A stretch of DNA of 64,000 nucleotides from Cupriavidus pauculus (GCF_008801835.1 NZ_VZOW01000005.1:186001-250000); one strand, 5' to 3'. Counted from the first letter of the stretch, positions 8,096 through 20,491 are shown. Notes: generated by a model not told the origin, from the sequence alone. Numbers and translations are program-made.

Positions 8096-9599
8096 GCCTG
8101 CCGGCATGTCGTCGGCTTCCGCCTCCGGCACGCTGCAGCAGTTGCCCGTGGCGGTGATCGAGCACGAGCGCGTGGTGCTGGCCAATGGCCCGGCCGCGGC
8201 ACTGGGCGTGCGCTATGGCATGCGGCGCGGCGGCGTGCAGGCGTTGTCGGCCGACGTGGTGCAGATCGAACGCGATGCGGCGGCCGAGGCGACGCTGGCT
8301 ACGTCGGTGGCGCTGACGCTGCTCCATTTCACGCCAGCCGTGACGATCGATCCCGACCCCGAATCCGCCACGGTCATGCTGGACGTGACGGCCAGCCTGC
8401 GCCTGTTTGGCGGCCATCGCGCGTTATGCCGGGCGATCCGCGCGCGCGTGCGGCAGTTGGGCACGTTTGCGCAGATCGGCAGCGGCACCACGGCGCAAGG
8501 CGCGGCGTGGCTGGCGCGCCAGCCGCTGCGCAAGACCTCGCGCGGCATTGTCAGGCCGGCGCGGCGTGCGGTGCAGGCCGCGCGCATGACGCGGCTGCTG
8601 GACCGCCTGCCGGTGGAATGCCTGCGCACGCTGGCCGATCCAGAATGGCTCGAAGGCATCGGCTGCGGCACGCTGGGCCAGGTGCGACGCCTGCCGCGCG
8701 CGGGTTTGTCGCGCCGCATCGGCACGGACCTGCTGGCGCGCCTGGATCAGGCCTATGGCAAGGCGCCCAGCGGCTTTGCGTGGTTCGAGGCGCCGCCCAC
8801 GTTTGCGCAGCGCATGGAATTGCCGGGCCGTATCGAATCGGCCGACGGGGTGCTGGCCGGCGCGCAGCGCCTGCTGCTGGCGTTGTCGGGCTGGCTTGCC
8901 GCGCAGCAGGCGGGGGTCACGCGTTGCGTGCTGATGCTGGAGCACGAGCGCTATCGGTTGGGCGAGGAAATTGACAGCACCGCGGTGCATCTGGGCCTGG
9001 CGCAGCCAAGCCGCGACCCCGTGCATCTTTCGAAGCTGCTGCGCGAAAAGCTCGACAAGGTCCGCTTCCATGCGCCGGTGGCTGGCCTGGCGCTGCGCGT
9101 GGAAGCCATGGAAATCTGCGTGCCGCAAAGCGATTCGCTGTTTCCCGAACCGGGCGCGGAGCCGGCCGAACTGGGCCGCCTGATCGATACGCTGGTGGCG
9201 CGCCTGGGCCGCGATAACGTATTGCAGCCGCATCCGCTGGCCGATCATCGTCCCGAATGCGCCAACCAGTGGCGCCCGGTGGACGAGACGCCCGCGCGCG
9301 GCGCGTCGGCGCAGGCCTTGCCGCCCGAGCGTCCGCTCTGGTTGCTCGAAGCGCCATTGCCGCTGCGCGTGCAGCATCATCGGCCTGTGCACGATGGCCC
9401 GCTGGTGATGCTGACGCGCCCCGAGCGTATCGAAGCCGGCTGGTGGGATGGTGCGCTGGTCACGCGCGATTACTTTATTGCCGAACGCGCCGACGGCTTG
9501 CGCTGCTGGGTGTATCGCGAGCGCCCGGGCCGGCCCATGCGCGATGGGCAGGAAGACGGCGGCGAATACCGCTGGTTCCTGCACGGCCTGTTTGCGTAA
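8019..9599 (+). CDS. imuB: ImuB, Y-family polymerase-like protein of the mutasome
   Basis: A catalytically inactive relative of Y-family DNA polymerases that, in the characterised ImuA-ImuB-DnaE2 systems, connects DnaE2 to the sliding clamp. The 526-residue protein starts MLPMTYWIAVHLPRLSLDAL, the family start, and carries polymerase-like palm and finger segments (LANGPAAALGVRYGMRRGG, MLDVTASLRLFGG) followed by a helix-hairpin-helix-like piece (LEGIGCGTLGQVRRLPRAGLSRR) and a long C-terminal region with a conserved WLLEAPLPL stretch and a C-terminal YRWFLHGLF motif. GGTGAG lies before the ATG at 8019. The overlap with imuA is 77 bp and the gap to dnaE2 is 9 bp, so all three are co-transcribed. 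Confidence 0.9.
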   Translation: MLPMTYWIAVHLPRLSLDALQPNWPEPAGMSSASASGTLQQLPVAVIEHERVVLANGPAAALGVRYGMRRGGVQALSADVVQIERDAAAEATLATSVALTLLHFTPAVTIDPDPESATVMLDVTASLRLFGGHRALCRAIRARVRQLGTFAQIGSGTTAQGAAWLARQPLRKTSRGIVRPARRAVQAARMTRLLDRLPVECLRTLADPEWLEGIGCGTLGQVRRLPRAGLSRRIGTDLLARLDQAYGKAPSGFAWFEAPPTFAQRMELPGRIESADGVLAGAQRLLLALSGWLAAQQAGVTRCVLMLEHERYRLGEEIDSTAVHLGLAQPSRDPVHLSKLLREKLDKVRFHAPVAGLALRVEAMEICVPQSDSLFPEPGAEPAELGRLIDTLVARLGRDNVLQPHPLADHRPECANQWRPVDETPARGASAQALPPERPLWLLEAPLPLRVQHHRPVHDGPLVMLTRPERIEAGWWDGALVTRDYFIAERADGLRCWVYRERPGRPMRDGQEDGGEYRWFLHGLFA

Positions 9600-9608
9600 G
9601 GACCGGCG

Positions 9609-13193
<3,585 letters not shown>

Positions 13194-13194
13194 G

Positions 13195-13221
13195 GCGCCG
13201 CCCACGCGCGCGGGGCGGCGC
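13195..13221. terminator. GC-rich hairpin between convergent genes
   Basis: GCGCCGCCC (13195-13203) pairs perfectly with GGGCGGCGC (13213-13221) across a 9-nt loop, starting 1 bp after the dnaE2 stop and ending 5 bp before the opposing gene's stop. There is no T-tract on either side, so termination is only plausible. Confidence 0.35.
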
Positions 13222-13226
13222 GCCAG

Positions 13227-14081
13227 TCATGCCGATCCGTCGTCGCCCGCAGGCACGTCGCGCTGCGGTTCGCCGTCGTAGGTCCAGATGAACTGGCGCG
13301 GGATCGGCCCCTTGTTGCGGCCGCCTTGCTGGGTCTGTTCCCATGCATGCGACAGAATGCCCACCGAGCGCGACAGACAGAACAGGCCGCGCGCCAGCGG
13401 CGCGGGAAAGCCCAGCTCCGCATAGATCACGGCGGTTGCGCCATCGATATTCATCGGTATCGGTCTGGCGCGGCCTTCGCCCAGCTTTTCCTCGACGGCG
13501 CGCGCAATCGCGGCGTAGCGTCCCGACACCACGCCTTCGTCGGCAGCGCGGTCGACCAGTTCCAGCAGGCGCGGCGCGCGCGGATCGAGCGGATGGAAGC
13601 GATGGCCGAACCCCGACACGAATTTGCCGTGCAGGTCGCGGTAGTGCGCCAGGCCCGCTGCAACGGCGTCGTCAAAGGGCATGCCGTCGTCGTAGCGACG
13701 CGCGATGTCGTGGTACAGCTCCACCGCCTGTTCCCCGGCGCCGCCGTGCACATCGCCCAGCACGTTCACCGCGGACGCCATCGCGTTGTTGAGCCCCACG
13801 CCGCACGTCGCGGCCATGCGTGCAATGGCGATGCTGGGCGCCTGCGGACCGTGATCGACCGCCGCCATCAACGCGGCATCGAGCAGTGCGCCGGCCCGTT
13901 TTTCGGGCAGCTCGCCGCGCAGCATCAGCCAGATCATCTGCGCGAACGACACGTTGCCGATCAGTTGTTCGATCGGATAGCCGCGGTAGCGGATCTCGCC
14001 CGGCTTCATGTCGATGATGCGCGTGCGCCACCAGTCTTGCGATGCTTGCTGGCCGGCGTCGATGTCGGGGGTATCGCTCAC
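13227..14081 (-). CDS. Citrate synthase-related citryl-CoA lyase-like protein
   Basis: A 284-residue protein of the citrate synthase superfamily, only about two thirds of synthase length. The catalytic positions are retained: His112 in VHGGAGEQ, His160 in GFGHRFHPLDPR and Asp213 in NIDGATAV, which match the two histidines and the aspartate of citrate synthase. Short proteins of this type act as citryl-CoA lyases, cleaving citryl-CoA to acetyl-CoA and oxaloacetate, and as the lyase part of ATP citrate lyase. The start is GTG at 14081, chosen because GGAG lies 8 nt upstream; its GTGA overlaps the stop of the CoA-transferase gene by 4 bp. Translational coupling suggests the transferase makes the acyl-CoA that this enzyme cleaves. 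A citramalyl-CoA or similar substrate is equally possible. Confidence 0.8.
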   Translation of the reverse strand: MSDTPDIDAGQQASQDWWRTRIIDMKPGEIRYRGYPIEQLIGNVSFAQMIWLMLRGELPEKRAGALLDAALMAAVDHGPQAPSIAIARMAATCGVGLNNAMASAVNVLGDVHGGAGEQAVELYHDIARRYDDGMPFDDAVAAGLAHYRDLHGKFVSGFGHRFHPLDPRAPRLLELVDRAADEGVVSGRYAAIARAVEEKLGEGRARPIPMNIDGATAVIYAELGFPAPLARGLFCLSRSVGILSHAWEQTQQGGRNKGPIPRQFIWTYDGEPQRDVPAGDDGSA

Positions 14082-15277
14082 AGTGCTTGCTCCTGTTTCA
14101 GTGCGGCGATGTCGTCGGCGCCGTAGCCGAGTTCGCCAAGAATGTCGTCGGTATGCTGGCCCAGTTGTGGCGGCGGGGTGTCCACCGATGGCGCCGCGCC
14201 GTTGACCTTGAAGCCGGTGCGGACCAGGCGGATATCGCGGCCGACGCCCGGCACATCGGTGAATTCGCCGATCATGCCGCGCTCGCTGACCTGCGGATGC
14301 GCCAGCACGTCGGGCACCTGCATCACGGGCCCGGCCGGCACGCCCGCATCGTTCAGCAGTTGCCACCATTCGGTGGCCGGTTTCTTCGCCAATTCGGCCT
14401 CCAGCTCGGAAGTCAGCGCGGCGCGATTGGCCAGGCGCGCCTGGCGCTCGGCAAAGCGCGGGTCCGCAGCCAGGTCCGGGCGGCCCACCACCCGGCACAC
14501 GGCTTCGAACTGTTCCTGCTTGTTGGCCGCGATATTGAGCGGACCGTCGCCGGTGCGGAACGTGCCGGACGGACTGGCCGTCATGTTCTCGTTTCCCATC
14601 GGCACCGGCTGCTTGCCGGAAATCAGATAGTTCGACACGACCCAGCCCATCGTGGCCATCGTCGCCTCAAGCATCGACACGTCGAGGAAATAGCCTTCCG
14701 TGCGTTGCGTATCGGCCAGCGAAGCGGCGATGGCAAACGCCGCAGTCATGCCGCCGATGGTGTCCGACACCGGATAGCCGACGCGCAGAGGCGCGTTCTG
14801 CGCATCGCCGGTGATGCTCATCACGCCCGACATGCCCTGGATGATCTGGTCGTAGGCGGGCAGATCGGACAGCGGGCCGTCCTGGCCGAAGCCCGAGATC
14901 GCGCAATAGATCAGGCGTGGATTGACGGTCTTCAGCGTGTCGAAGCCCAGGCCCAGGCGCGTCATCACGCCGGGCCGGAAGTTTTCGACTACGACGTCGG
15001 CGCTGGCCACCAGCTTGCGGAACACTTCCTTGCCGCGCGCATGCTTGAGGTTGATCGTGATCGATCGCTTGCCAGGGTTCTGCGCAAGGAACGACACGCC
15101 CATCAGCTTGCGGTTCAGTTCCGCATCCGCGCCGAGCTGTCGCGCCAGGTCGCCCGTGCCCGGCGTTTCCACCTTGATGACCTCGGCGCCCATATGGGCC
15201 AGTTGATGGCAACAGAAGGGCCCGGCCAGCACGTTGGTGAGGTCGAGCACGCGGATATTGCGAAGCGGCTTTTGCAT
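14078..15277 (-). CDS. Class III (CaiB/BaiF family) CoA-transferase
   Basis: A 399-residue transferase that moves CoA between carboxylic acids. It begins MQKPLRNIRVLDLTNVLAGPF, the typical start; the upstream in-frame extension to 15466 is not part of the gene. The CoA-binding region is seen in GAEVIKVETPGTGD and the family segment NPGKRSITINLKHARG. The catalytic aspartate of this class is probably Asp143 in AYDQIIQGMSG. AGGA stands before the ATG. It overlaps the downstream lyase-like gene by 4 bp and follows the solute-binding protein gene by 22 bp. I infer an operon that binds, activates and cleaves an organic acid such as citrate or a 2-substituted malate. The true acid is unknown. Confidence 0.85.
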   Translation of the reverse strand: MQKPLRNIRVLDLTNVLAGPFCCHQLAHMGAEVIKVETPGTGDLARQLGADAELNRKLMGVSFLAQNPGKRSITINLKHARGKEVFRKLVASADVVVENFRPGVMTRLGLGFDTLKTVNPRLIYCAISGFGQDGPLSDLPAYDQIIQGMSGVMSITGDAQNAPLRVGYPVSDTIGGMTAAFAIAASLADTQRTEGYFLDVSMLEATMATMGWVVSNYLISGKQPVPMGNENMTASPSGTFRTGDGPLNIAANKQEQFEAVCRVVGRPDLAADPRFAERQARLANRAALTSELEAELAKKPATEWWQLLNDAGVPAGPVMQVPDVLAHPQVSERGMIGEFTDVPGVGRDIRLVRTGFKVNGAAPSVDTPPPQLGQHTDDILGELGYGADDIAALKQEQAL

Positions 15278-15299
15278 AACGATCCTGCGTGAAAAAGAT

Positions 15300-16298
15300 T
15301 TATTCGACCTTGGCGCCCGATTCGCGCACGATCGCACCCCAGCGGGCGTTCTCGGTCTTGATGAAAGCGCCAAGCTCCGCAGGCGTGCCGCCGCGCGGCT
15401 CGCTGCCCTCGTCGTGCAGCCTGGCGATGGTGTCCTTGTCCTTGAGCGCCTTGTTGACTTCGGCATTGAGGCGCGCCACTACATCGGCCGACGTGCCCGC
15501 CGGCGCCACCAGCGCCTTCCAGTCCTCGGCCTGGAATCCCGCGTAGCCCTGCTCGGCAACGGTCGGCACATTAGGCAGCAGCGCCACGCGCTTGGTCGAC
15601 GTTACCGCCAGCGCGCGCAGCTTGCCGGCCTTGAGCATCGGCATGGCGATCGGCGGGGTGGCGAAATAGAAGTCGGTCTGGCCGCCCATCAGGTCCGTCA
15701 GTGCGGGCGACGCGCCCTTGTACGGGACGTGCAGCGCCTTGATGCCGGCGCGGCGCTGGAACATTTCGCCGGTCAGATGGCCGACCGTGCCGGTGCCCGC
15801 CGACGCCATCGACAACTGCTTGGCCTTGCCGGCCGCCACCAGATCGGCCAGCGTCTTATACGGCGAATCCTGGCGCACGATCAGCACCACCGGTTGCGCC
15901 GCCACCAGCGCCACGGGCGTGAAATCCTTGGTCGCGTCGTAGGGCATTTTCGGATACAGCGAAGGATTGATCGCGAGGTTGGCGGTCTGGCCCATGCCGA
16001 TGGTGTAGCCATCGGCCTTCGCCTTGGCAACCGAGTCGAGCCCGATATTGCCGCCTGCGCCCGCGCGATTTTCCACCACGACGGTCCAGTGGGTGGCCGC
16101 GCCGACCTTGTTGAACACCAGCCGCGACAGCACGTCGGTGCCGCCCGCGGGTGGGAAGGGCACCACGAGGCGGATCGGCTGCGCGGGATACGCATCGGCG
16201 GCAATGGCGGGCGCGCCGTGAAGCATGACAGGGAGGGCGGCGGCTGCGATCAGCGCATGAACCAGCGCGCGGCGTGCGGGGCAGACAGGGCGGGGCAT
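15300..16298 (-). CDS. Bug-type periplasmic solute-binding protein (tripartite tricarboxylate transporter family)
   Basis: A 332-residue secreted protein with a basic, hydrophobic signal peptide (residues about 1-34, cleavage near AIAADA). The mature part opens YPAQPIRLVVPFPPAGGTDVLSR, the classic Bug/TctC start, with IGMGQTANLAINPSLY, GTVGHLTGEMF and the AEVNKALKDKDTIARL C-terminal helix. Bug proteins bind carboxylic acids such as citrate, glutamate or aromatic acids and are hugely expanded in Bordetella, Cupriavidus and relatives, many without a membrane partner nearby; none is encoded here. GGAG precedes the ATG. It is first in an operon with a CoA-transferase and a citryl-CoA-lyase-like protein, suggesting a di- or tricarboxylate ligand. 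An imperfect inverted repeat lies just upstream. Confidence 0.88.
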   Translation of the reverse strand: MPRPVCPARRALVHALIAAAALPVMLHGAPAIAADAYPAQPIRLVVPFPPAGGTDVLSRLVFNKVGAATHWTVVVENRAGAGGNIGLDSVAKAKADGYTIGMGQTANLAINPSLYPKMPYDATKDFTPVALVAAQPVVLIVRQDSPYKTLADLVAAGKAKQLSMASAGTGTVGHLTGEMFQRRAGIKALHVPYKGASPALTDLMGGQTDFYFATPPIAMPMLKAGKLRALAVTSTKRVALLPNVPTVAEQGYAGFQAEDWKALVAPAGTSADVVARLNAEVNKALKDKDTIARLHDEGSEPRGGTPAELGAFIKTENARWGAIVRESGAKVE

Positions 16299-16312
16299 GG
16301 GGTCTCCGTTAT

Positions 16313-16339
16313 TTGTCGTTCTGTAAGATAGAACAACGA
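16313..16339 (-). promoter_or_regulatory. Imperfect inverted repeat upstream of the Bug/CoA-transferase operon
   Basis: TTGTCGTTCT (16313-16322) and AGAACAACGA (16330-16339) pair at 8 of 10 positions around a 7-nt spacer, 15 bp upstream of the start codon. It could be an operator for an IclR, GntR or LysR-type regulator; no regulator gene is adjacent. Confidence 0.4.
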
Positions 16340-16480
16340 TCTTAAAGAAAGAATGAAACGGAGAATAGAAGCAGCCGGTAAAGCTGTCAAGGATGGAAAA
16401 CCGTCAAGGGATGGCAGCCGCGCGCCGGTGCCGGACGCGGCGCAGCGGACGGAAGGCGATGGCGGCAGGGGATCCTTGCT

Positions 16481-16522
16481 GGAAGCGGGAAGCGGGAAGC
16501 GGGAAGCGGGAAGCGGGAAGCG
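16481..16522. repeat. Six tandem copies of a 7-bp unit (GGAAGCG)
   Basis: Six exact, uninterrupted copies of GGAAGCG fill 42 bp in a non-coding region downstream of the hopanoid genes. This is a simple-sequence tract likely to vary in copy number between strains. Confidence 0.9.
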
Positions 16523-16719
16523 GCGGTCGGTCGATCGTCATGGATGACCGTGAGGCGCCCACGACGCGCGACGGTCGACACTCGACGCGATGGCGCGCAG
16601 GACAAAAAAGTTTGGCGAAGGGGACGATGAAATGCGCGCCCGGGAGCGGCGATGGACGCGTGATGGGAAGGGTGCCGCGCTGACGCAGCCGGGCTCAGGC
16701 AGATGCGGCGTGGAAAAGC

Positions 16720-17415
16720 CTAGGCCGGCGCCAGTTCGGTCAGGGCAAAGTCCGCGCCCACGGCGCGGCGGGCCGCAGTCAGCGCAGATTTTGCCGCCGC
16801 GGCGTCGCGTCCGAGCCGCAGCAGGCCGCCCAACTGGCGGGGCGCCTTGAGCAGTCCCAGCACGATTGCGGCGATGTCGGTGCTGCCGTCGGCGGCCATC
16901 CCGGCCACGGCCAGCGGTGGCACGGGCCGGTCTGCCGGATCGATGACCACGCGCAGTGCGGCAAAAGGAATGCCGTGTGCCTGGGCAGCACGCGCGGCGA
17001 TATGCGATTCCATGTCGACTGCCAGCGCGCCGTGCGCTTCATGAAGCCTCAGTTTGTCGGCAACGGTGGTCACGGGGGTATCGGAACCGGCCAACAGTCC
17101 GCTCGCCGCGTGGGGCAAAGCACGGCGCAGCGCCGCGGTCCAGTAGGGGGAGGTGCTGTACGACATCTGACCGCCGCGCACGGCGGTGGCCACGATGACC
17201 GTGCCGGGCGGCAAGCTCGGGTCGAGGCCGCCGGCCACGCCAAAACTGATCACGCCGGCGCAGCCTTGCGTCAGGAGCGCGTCCAGCGCGCGTGCCAGCA
17301 TCGCGTCGCGATGGCCGTACAGCGTCTCGACGCCCGGGCCGGCCGCGATGCGTGCCTCGAAATCCATGCCGCTGACCGCCAGGACCGGCGATTGCAGCGT
17401 GGCCGCGGCGCTCAC
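16720..17415 (-). CDS. hpnG: HpnG, adenosylhopane nucleosidase/phosphorylase
   Basis: Nucleoside-phosphorylase-family protein of hopanoid biosynthesis, thought to remove adenine from adenosylhopane to give ribosylhopane on the way to bacteriohopanetetrol. The 231-residue protein has the family's glycine-rich segment SFGVAGGLDPSLPPGT, the ribose-contacting DMESHIAARAA motif and the FAALRVVIDPADR strand. The start is GTG at 17415, which overlaps the stop of shc (GTGA), implying coupling; the open frame continues to 17562, but that is antisense-like extension inside shc. It is the last gene of the hpnD-shc-hpnG unit. Confidence 0.88.
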   Translation of the reverse strand: MSAAATLQSPVLAVSGMDFEARIAAGPGVETLYGHRDAMLARALDALLTQGCAGVISFGVAGGLDPSLPPGTVIVATAVRGGQMSYSTSPYWTAALRRALPHAASGLLAGSDTPVTTVADKLRLHEAHGALAVDMESHIAARAAQAHGIPFAALRVVIDPADRPVPPLAVAGMAADGSTDIAAIVLGLLKAPRQLGGLLRLGRDAAAAKSALTAARRAVGADFALTELAPA

Positions 17416-19424
17416 AGTCCCCACGCGACGGCGTGATGACCGTCGCGCAAAAGATTGCGGAAGCGCGCCAGCGCCCACAGCGGGAAGAAGCGCGAATAGC
17501 CGTGATAACGCAGGTAGAACACGCGCGGGAATCCCACCGCGGTGAAATACGGTTCGTCCCACAGGCCGTGGCTGGCCTGCGTGCGCAGCAGATATTCGAC
17601 GCCGCGCGCCACGGCCGGGTGATGGCCCGCGCCGGCAGCCATCATGCCGAGCATGGCCCAGGCGGTCTGCGACGCGGTGCTCGGCGCCTTTTCATAGCCG
17701 CGGTATTCGAGCTTGTAGCTGTCGCCCGATTCGCCCCAACCGCCGTCCTCGTTCTGGATCGACGCCAGCCATTGCGCGGCGCGCTGCATCTCGGGCGCAT
17801 CGGCGCCGATGCCGGCCGCGTTCAGGCCGCACAGGGCGCTCCACGTGCCGTAGATATAGTTGGTGCCCCACCGGCCAAACCAGCTGCCGTCGGCTTCCTG
17901 TTCGTCCAGCAGATAGCGCAGCGCACGCGCAGCGGGTTCGCTGTTGGCGGGCATCTGGCCGAGTTGGCACAGCATGGCCAGGCAGCGCGCCGAGACGTCG
18001 GCCGTGGGCGGATCGAGCAGCGCGCCGTGATCGGCGAACGGAATGTTATTCAGGTACAGATGCGTGTTCTCGGGCTCGAACGCACCCCAGCCGCCGTTGC
18101 TGCTCTGCATGCCGATCACCCATTCGCACGCGCGCGCAATGGCCGGCGTATAGCGATTGGAACGGTCGCCGCGGTCGGCGCGATCCATTGCCGCGGCCAC
18201 CACGGCGGTGTCGTCGACATCGGGGTAATGGGGATTGGCGTACTGGAAGGCCCAGCCGCCGGGACGCACGTTGGGGCGCCGCACCGTCCAGTCGCCGCGC
18301 AGTTCCAGCTCCTGCAGCGGCACCAGCCAGTCCAGCCCGCGCGACGCGGCGGCGATGGCGCGCGGCTCGCCCACTTCCAGCAGCGCATGGCTGGCCAGCG
18401 AGGTGTCCCACACCGGCGACAGGCACGGCTGGCAATACGCTTCGTCATCGTTGACGACCAGCAGCTTGTCGATGGACTTGCGGGCGATGGCGCGATCGGG
18501 ATCGTCGGCCGGCACACCCAGCACGTCGAACATCATCACCGCGTTGACCATCGCCGGAAAGATCGCGCCCAGGCCATCTTCGCCATTGAGGCGTTCCAGA
18601 GTGAAGCGGCGCGCCTTGTCGATCGCGCGCTGGCGCATGGCGCGCGGAAACAGCGGTTCGGCCACGCGCACCACGGCGTCGAGCGCACGGAATACGCCAA
18701 CCCACAGCGGGCTCTGGTGCGGCGCGCGGCGCGGCAGGCGCGTGGCCTGGCACGGCCGCACGAACAGTTCGTCGATGCCGATCTTGCGCGGATTGCGCGC
18801 CTGGGGACGCAGGCTGTTCAGCACCAGCAGCGGCACGATCACCGTGCGCGCCCAGTACGACACCTTCGAAAGATGGAACGGAAACCACTCCGGCAGCAGC
18901 ATGATTTCCACCGGCATCATCGGCACCGCCTGCCACGGCATGACGCCGTACAACGCCAGCAGGGTGCGCGTGAAGACGTTGCTTTCCTCGGCGCCGCCCA
19001 TCGCGTGGATCGCGGCGCGGGCGCGGCGCATGTGCTCGGCCTCGGGGTCGTCGCCGGCCATCTTCAGCGCGAAGTAGCCCTTCACGCTGGCGCTGACGTC
19101 AGACGCGCCAGCGTGAAACAGCGGCCAGCCGCCATCGCGGTTCTGGATGCGGCGCAGATAGTTGGCGATCTTGCCTTCGAGCACCAGGTCCGGGGTTTCT
19201 CCGAGGTAATGCACCATCAGGATGTACTCGGCCGGAATGGTGGCATCGGCTTCGAGTTCGTAGACCCAGTGGCCATCGGCCTGCTGCTGCGCCAGCAGCG
19301 TGTCCACGGCGTGCGCGATGCCGGCGTCGAGCGGATCGGGCAAGGACGGTTGAGCAGGGCGGTGGGCGGTGCCAATCGGCACCGTGTCGTCCTGTGAGCG
19401 TGTGATCGTAGCAGCCTGGTTCAT
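17412..19424 (-). CDS. shc: Squalene-hopene cyclase
   Basis: Cyclises squalene to hopene, the core hopanoid reaction, as a monotopic inner-membrane enzyme. The 670-residue protein carries the protonating DVDD motif (residues 402-405, consensus DxDD) and several QW repeats (QNRDGGW, QSSNGGWGAF, QEADGSWFGRWGTNYIYGTW, QNEDGGWGES). The C-terminus LPRVFYLRYHGY-type segment (here FPRVFYLRYHGYSRFFPLWAL) is typical. I start it at MNQAATITRS; the ribosome site there is weak, and the open frame further upstream runs into hpnD. It lies between hpnD and hpnG on the same strand. Confidence 0.95.
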   Translation of the reverse strand: MNQAATITRSQDDTVPIGTAHRPAQPSLPDPLDAGIAHAVDTLLAQQQADGHWVYELEADATIPAEYILMVHYLGETPDLVLEGKIANYLRRIQNRDGGWPLFHAGASDVSASVKGYFALKMAGDDPEAEHMRRARAAIHAMGGAEESNVFTRTLLALYGVMPWQAVPMMPVEIMLLPEWFPFHLSKVSYWARTVIVPLLVLNSLRPQARNPRKIGIDELFVRPCQATRLPRRAPHQSPLWVGVFRALDAVVRVAEPLFPRAMRQRAIDKARRFTLERLNGEDGLGAIFPAMVNAVMMFDVLGVPADDPDRAIARKSIDKLLVVNDDEAYCQPCLSPVWDTSLASHALLEVGEPRAIAAASRGLDWLVPLQELELRGDWTVRRPNVRPGGWAFQYANPHYPDVDDTAVVAAAMDRADRGDRSNRYTPAIARACEWVIGMQSSNGGWGAFEPENTHLYLNNIPFADHGALLDPPTADVSARCLAMLCQLGQMPANSEPAARALRYLLDEQEADGSWFGRWGTNYIYGTWSALCGLNAAGIGADAPEMQRAAQWLASIQNEDGGWGESGDSYKLEYRGYEKAPSTASQTAWAMLGMMAAGAGHHPAVARGVEYLLRTQASHGLWDEPYFTAVGFPRVFYLRYHGYSRFFPLWALARFRNLLRDGHHAVAWGL

Positions 19425-19492
19425 CAATTGGGGGGCACTTCTTTCTTGGCGACGCCGCGGCGGCAGCCGCGAGCGTCGGTGAAACAGGGCGG

Positions 19493-20341
19493 TCAGCCAA
19501 TGGCGTGCCGCAGCACGATCCAGACGAGCCGCGCCTTGGGCACGCGCACGCGCGCGCGCGGCGTTTGCCAGCCACGGGCCAGCAGGCGCGTCAGGATCTC
19601 GTGATACACGTCGTACATGATGCGCGGCGAGCGCACCACGCGCGACGGGCAGCGCGCCATGATGGCGGCCGAAGCGTCGTAGTGGGCCTGCGCGTCGCGC
19701 GCAATGCCGCGGCACACCGGCTCAATCGCCGGGTGATCGATCACCTCGCGCGGCGAGCCGAGCGGAATGCCGGCCGCGGCCAGCGCTTCGGACGGCAGGT
19801 AGAGCCGGCCGATCTCCGCATCCTCATCGAGATCGCGCAGGATATTGGTCAGCTGCAGCGCGCGGCCCAGGTGGTGCGCCAGTTCGATACCGGGCTGCTC
19901 TTCCAGGCCGAACACACGTACGGCAAGACGGCCCACAGCGCTGGCCACGCGGTCGCAGTAAAGGTCGAGCGTGGCGGCGTCCGGCGCGACGATGGTCGCC
20001 ACGACATCCATGATCATGCCGTCGATCACGTCGAAAAAATCCTGCTGCTGCAGGTTGAACGCCTTGATCTGCTCGTCGAGCGAGCGCAGCGCGGCCGGCG
20101 CGCGGCCCGCGTAGCAGGCGGCAATGTCGGTGCGCCATTGTTCCAGCGCGGCGAGACGGTCGGCGTGCTGGGTGTCGCCGTCGGCAATATCGTCCACGGC
20201 GCGGCAGAATGCGTAGATCTCGAACATGGCCTGCCGCTGCGACGGCGGCAGGATGCGCATGGCGGTGTGGAACGAGCTTCCGGAAGACACGGCGGGTCCG
20301 GCGTGCGGGCCGCCTGGCGTTGCGATTTCAGTACCGGCCAC
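19493..20341 (-). CDS. hpnD: HpnD, presqualene diphosphate synthase-type prenyltransferase
   Basis: Head-to-head prenyl condensing enzyme of the hopanoid pathway; HpnD joins two farnesyl diphosphates to presqualene diphosphate. The two Asp-rich motifs are visible, CRAVDDIADG and NILRDLDEDAEIGR, as is the HpnD-like YCDRVASAVGRLAVRVFG segment. I choose the GTG at 20341 (MAGTEIATPG) because GAGGA lies 6 nt before it; a second GTG 15 nt upstream has no such site. That gives 282 residues. A TATAAT box lies 123 bp upstream. Usually hpnC and hpnE accompany hpnD; neither is in this window. Confidence 0.88.
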   Translation of the reverse strand: MAGTEIATPGGPHAGPAVSSGSSFHTAMRILPPSQRQAMFEIYAFCRAVDDIADGDTQHADRLAALEQWRTDIAACYAGRAPAALRSLDEQIKAFNLQQQDFFDVIDGMIMDVVATIVAPDAATLDLYCDRVASAVGRLAVRVFGLEEQPGIELAHHLGRALQLTNILRDLDEDAEIGRLYLPSEALAAAGIPLGSPREVIDHPAIEPVCRGIARDAQAHYDASAAIMARCPSRVVRSPRIMYDVYHEILTRLLARGWQTPRARVRVPKARLVWIVLRHAIG

Positions 20342-20463
20342 AGATTTCCTCGGCACGCTTGGGTTCGGCCGTTCCGGTTGGCGGATTCCTCTGCGCCAGT
20401 GAGTTCATGGCCGCAGCGGATGCCCCGGAGACGGCATGGATTCGGGGTTTTTAAAGTCCGGCG

Positions 20464-20491
20464 ATTATAGCAACTTCACCGATTCGACGAA
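20464..20491 (-). promoter_or_regulatory. Candidate promoter of the hpnD-shc-hpnG operon
   Basis: Read on the minus strand there is a perfect TATAAT (20464-20469) with a weak TTCGTC -35-like element 16 nt upstream. It overlaps the last codons of the BON-like gene and lies 123 bp before the hpnD start. Confidence 0.5.

Larger units (their letters stand above)
16299..16719. other. Gene-free stretch with a tandem repeat and a possible operator
   Basis: Short frames exist here but none has a ribosome site or a recognisable composition. The 80 bp nearest the solute-binding protein gene are AT-rich and hold its probable promoter and operator. The remainder contains the heptamer repeat and otherwise shows nothing. 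Confidence 0.5.

Noticed and set aside
20357..20460. Plus-strand terminator-like CCCCG...CGGGGTTTTT in the hpnD leader (about 20423-20456)
   Set aside because: No gene on the plus strand ends there, and the stem is short with a long loop; probably chance within the leader of a minus-strand operon.
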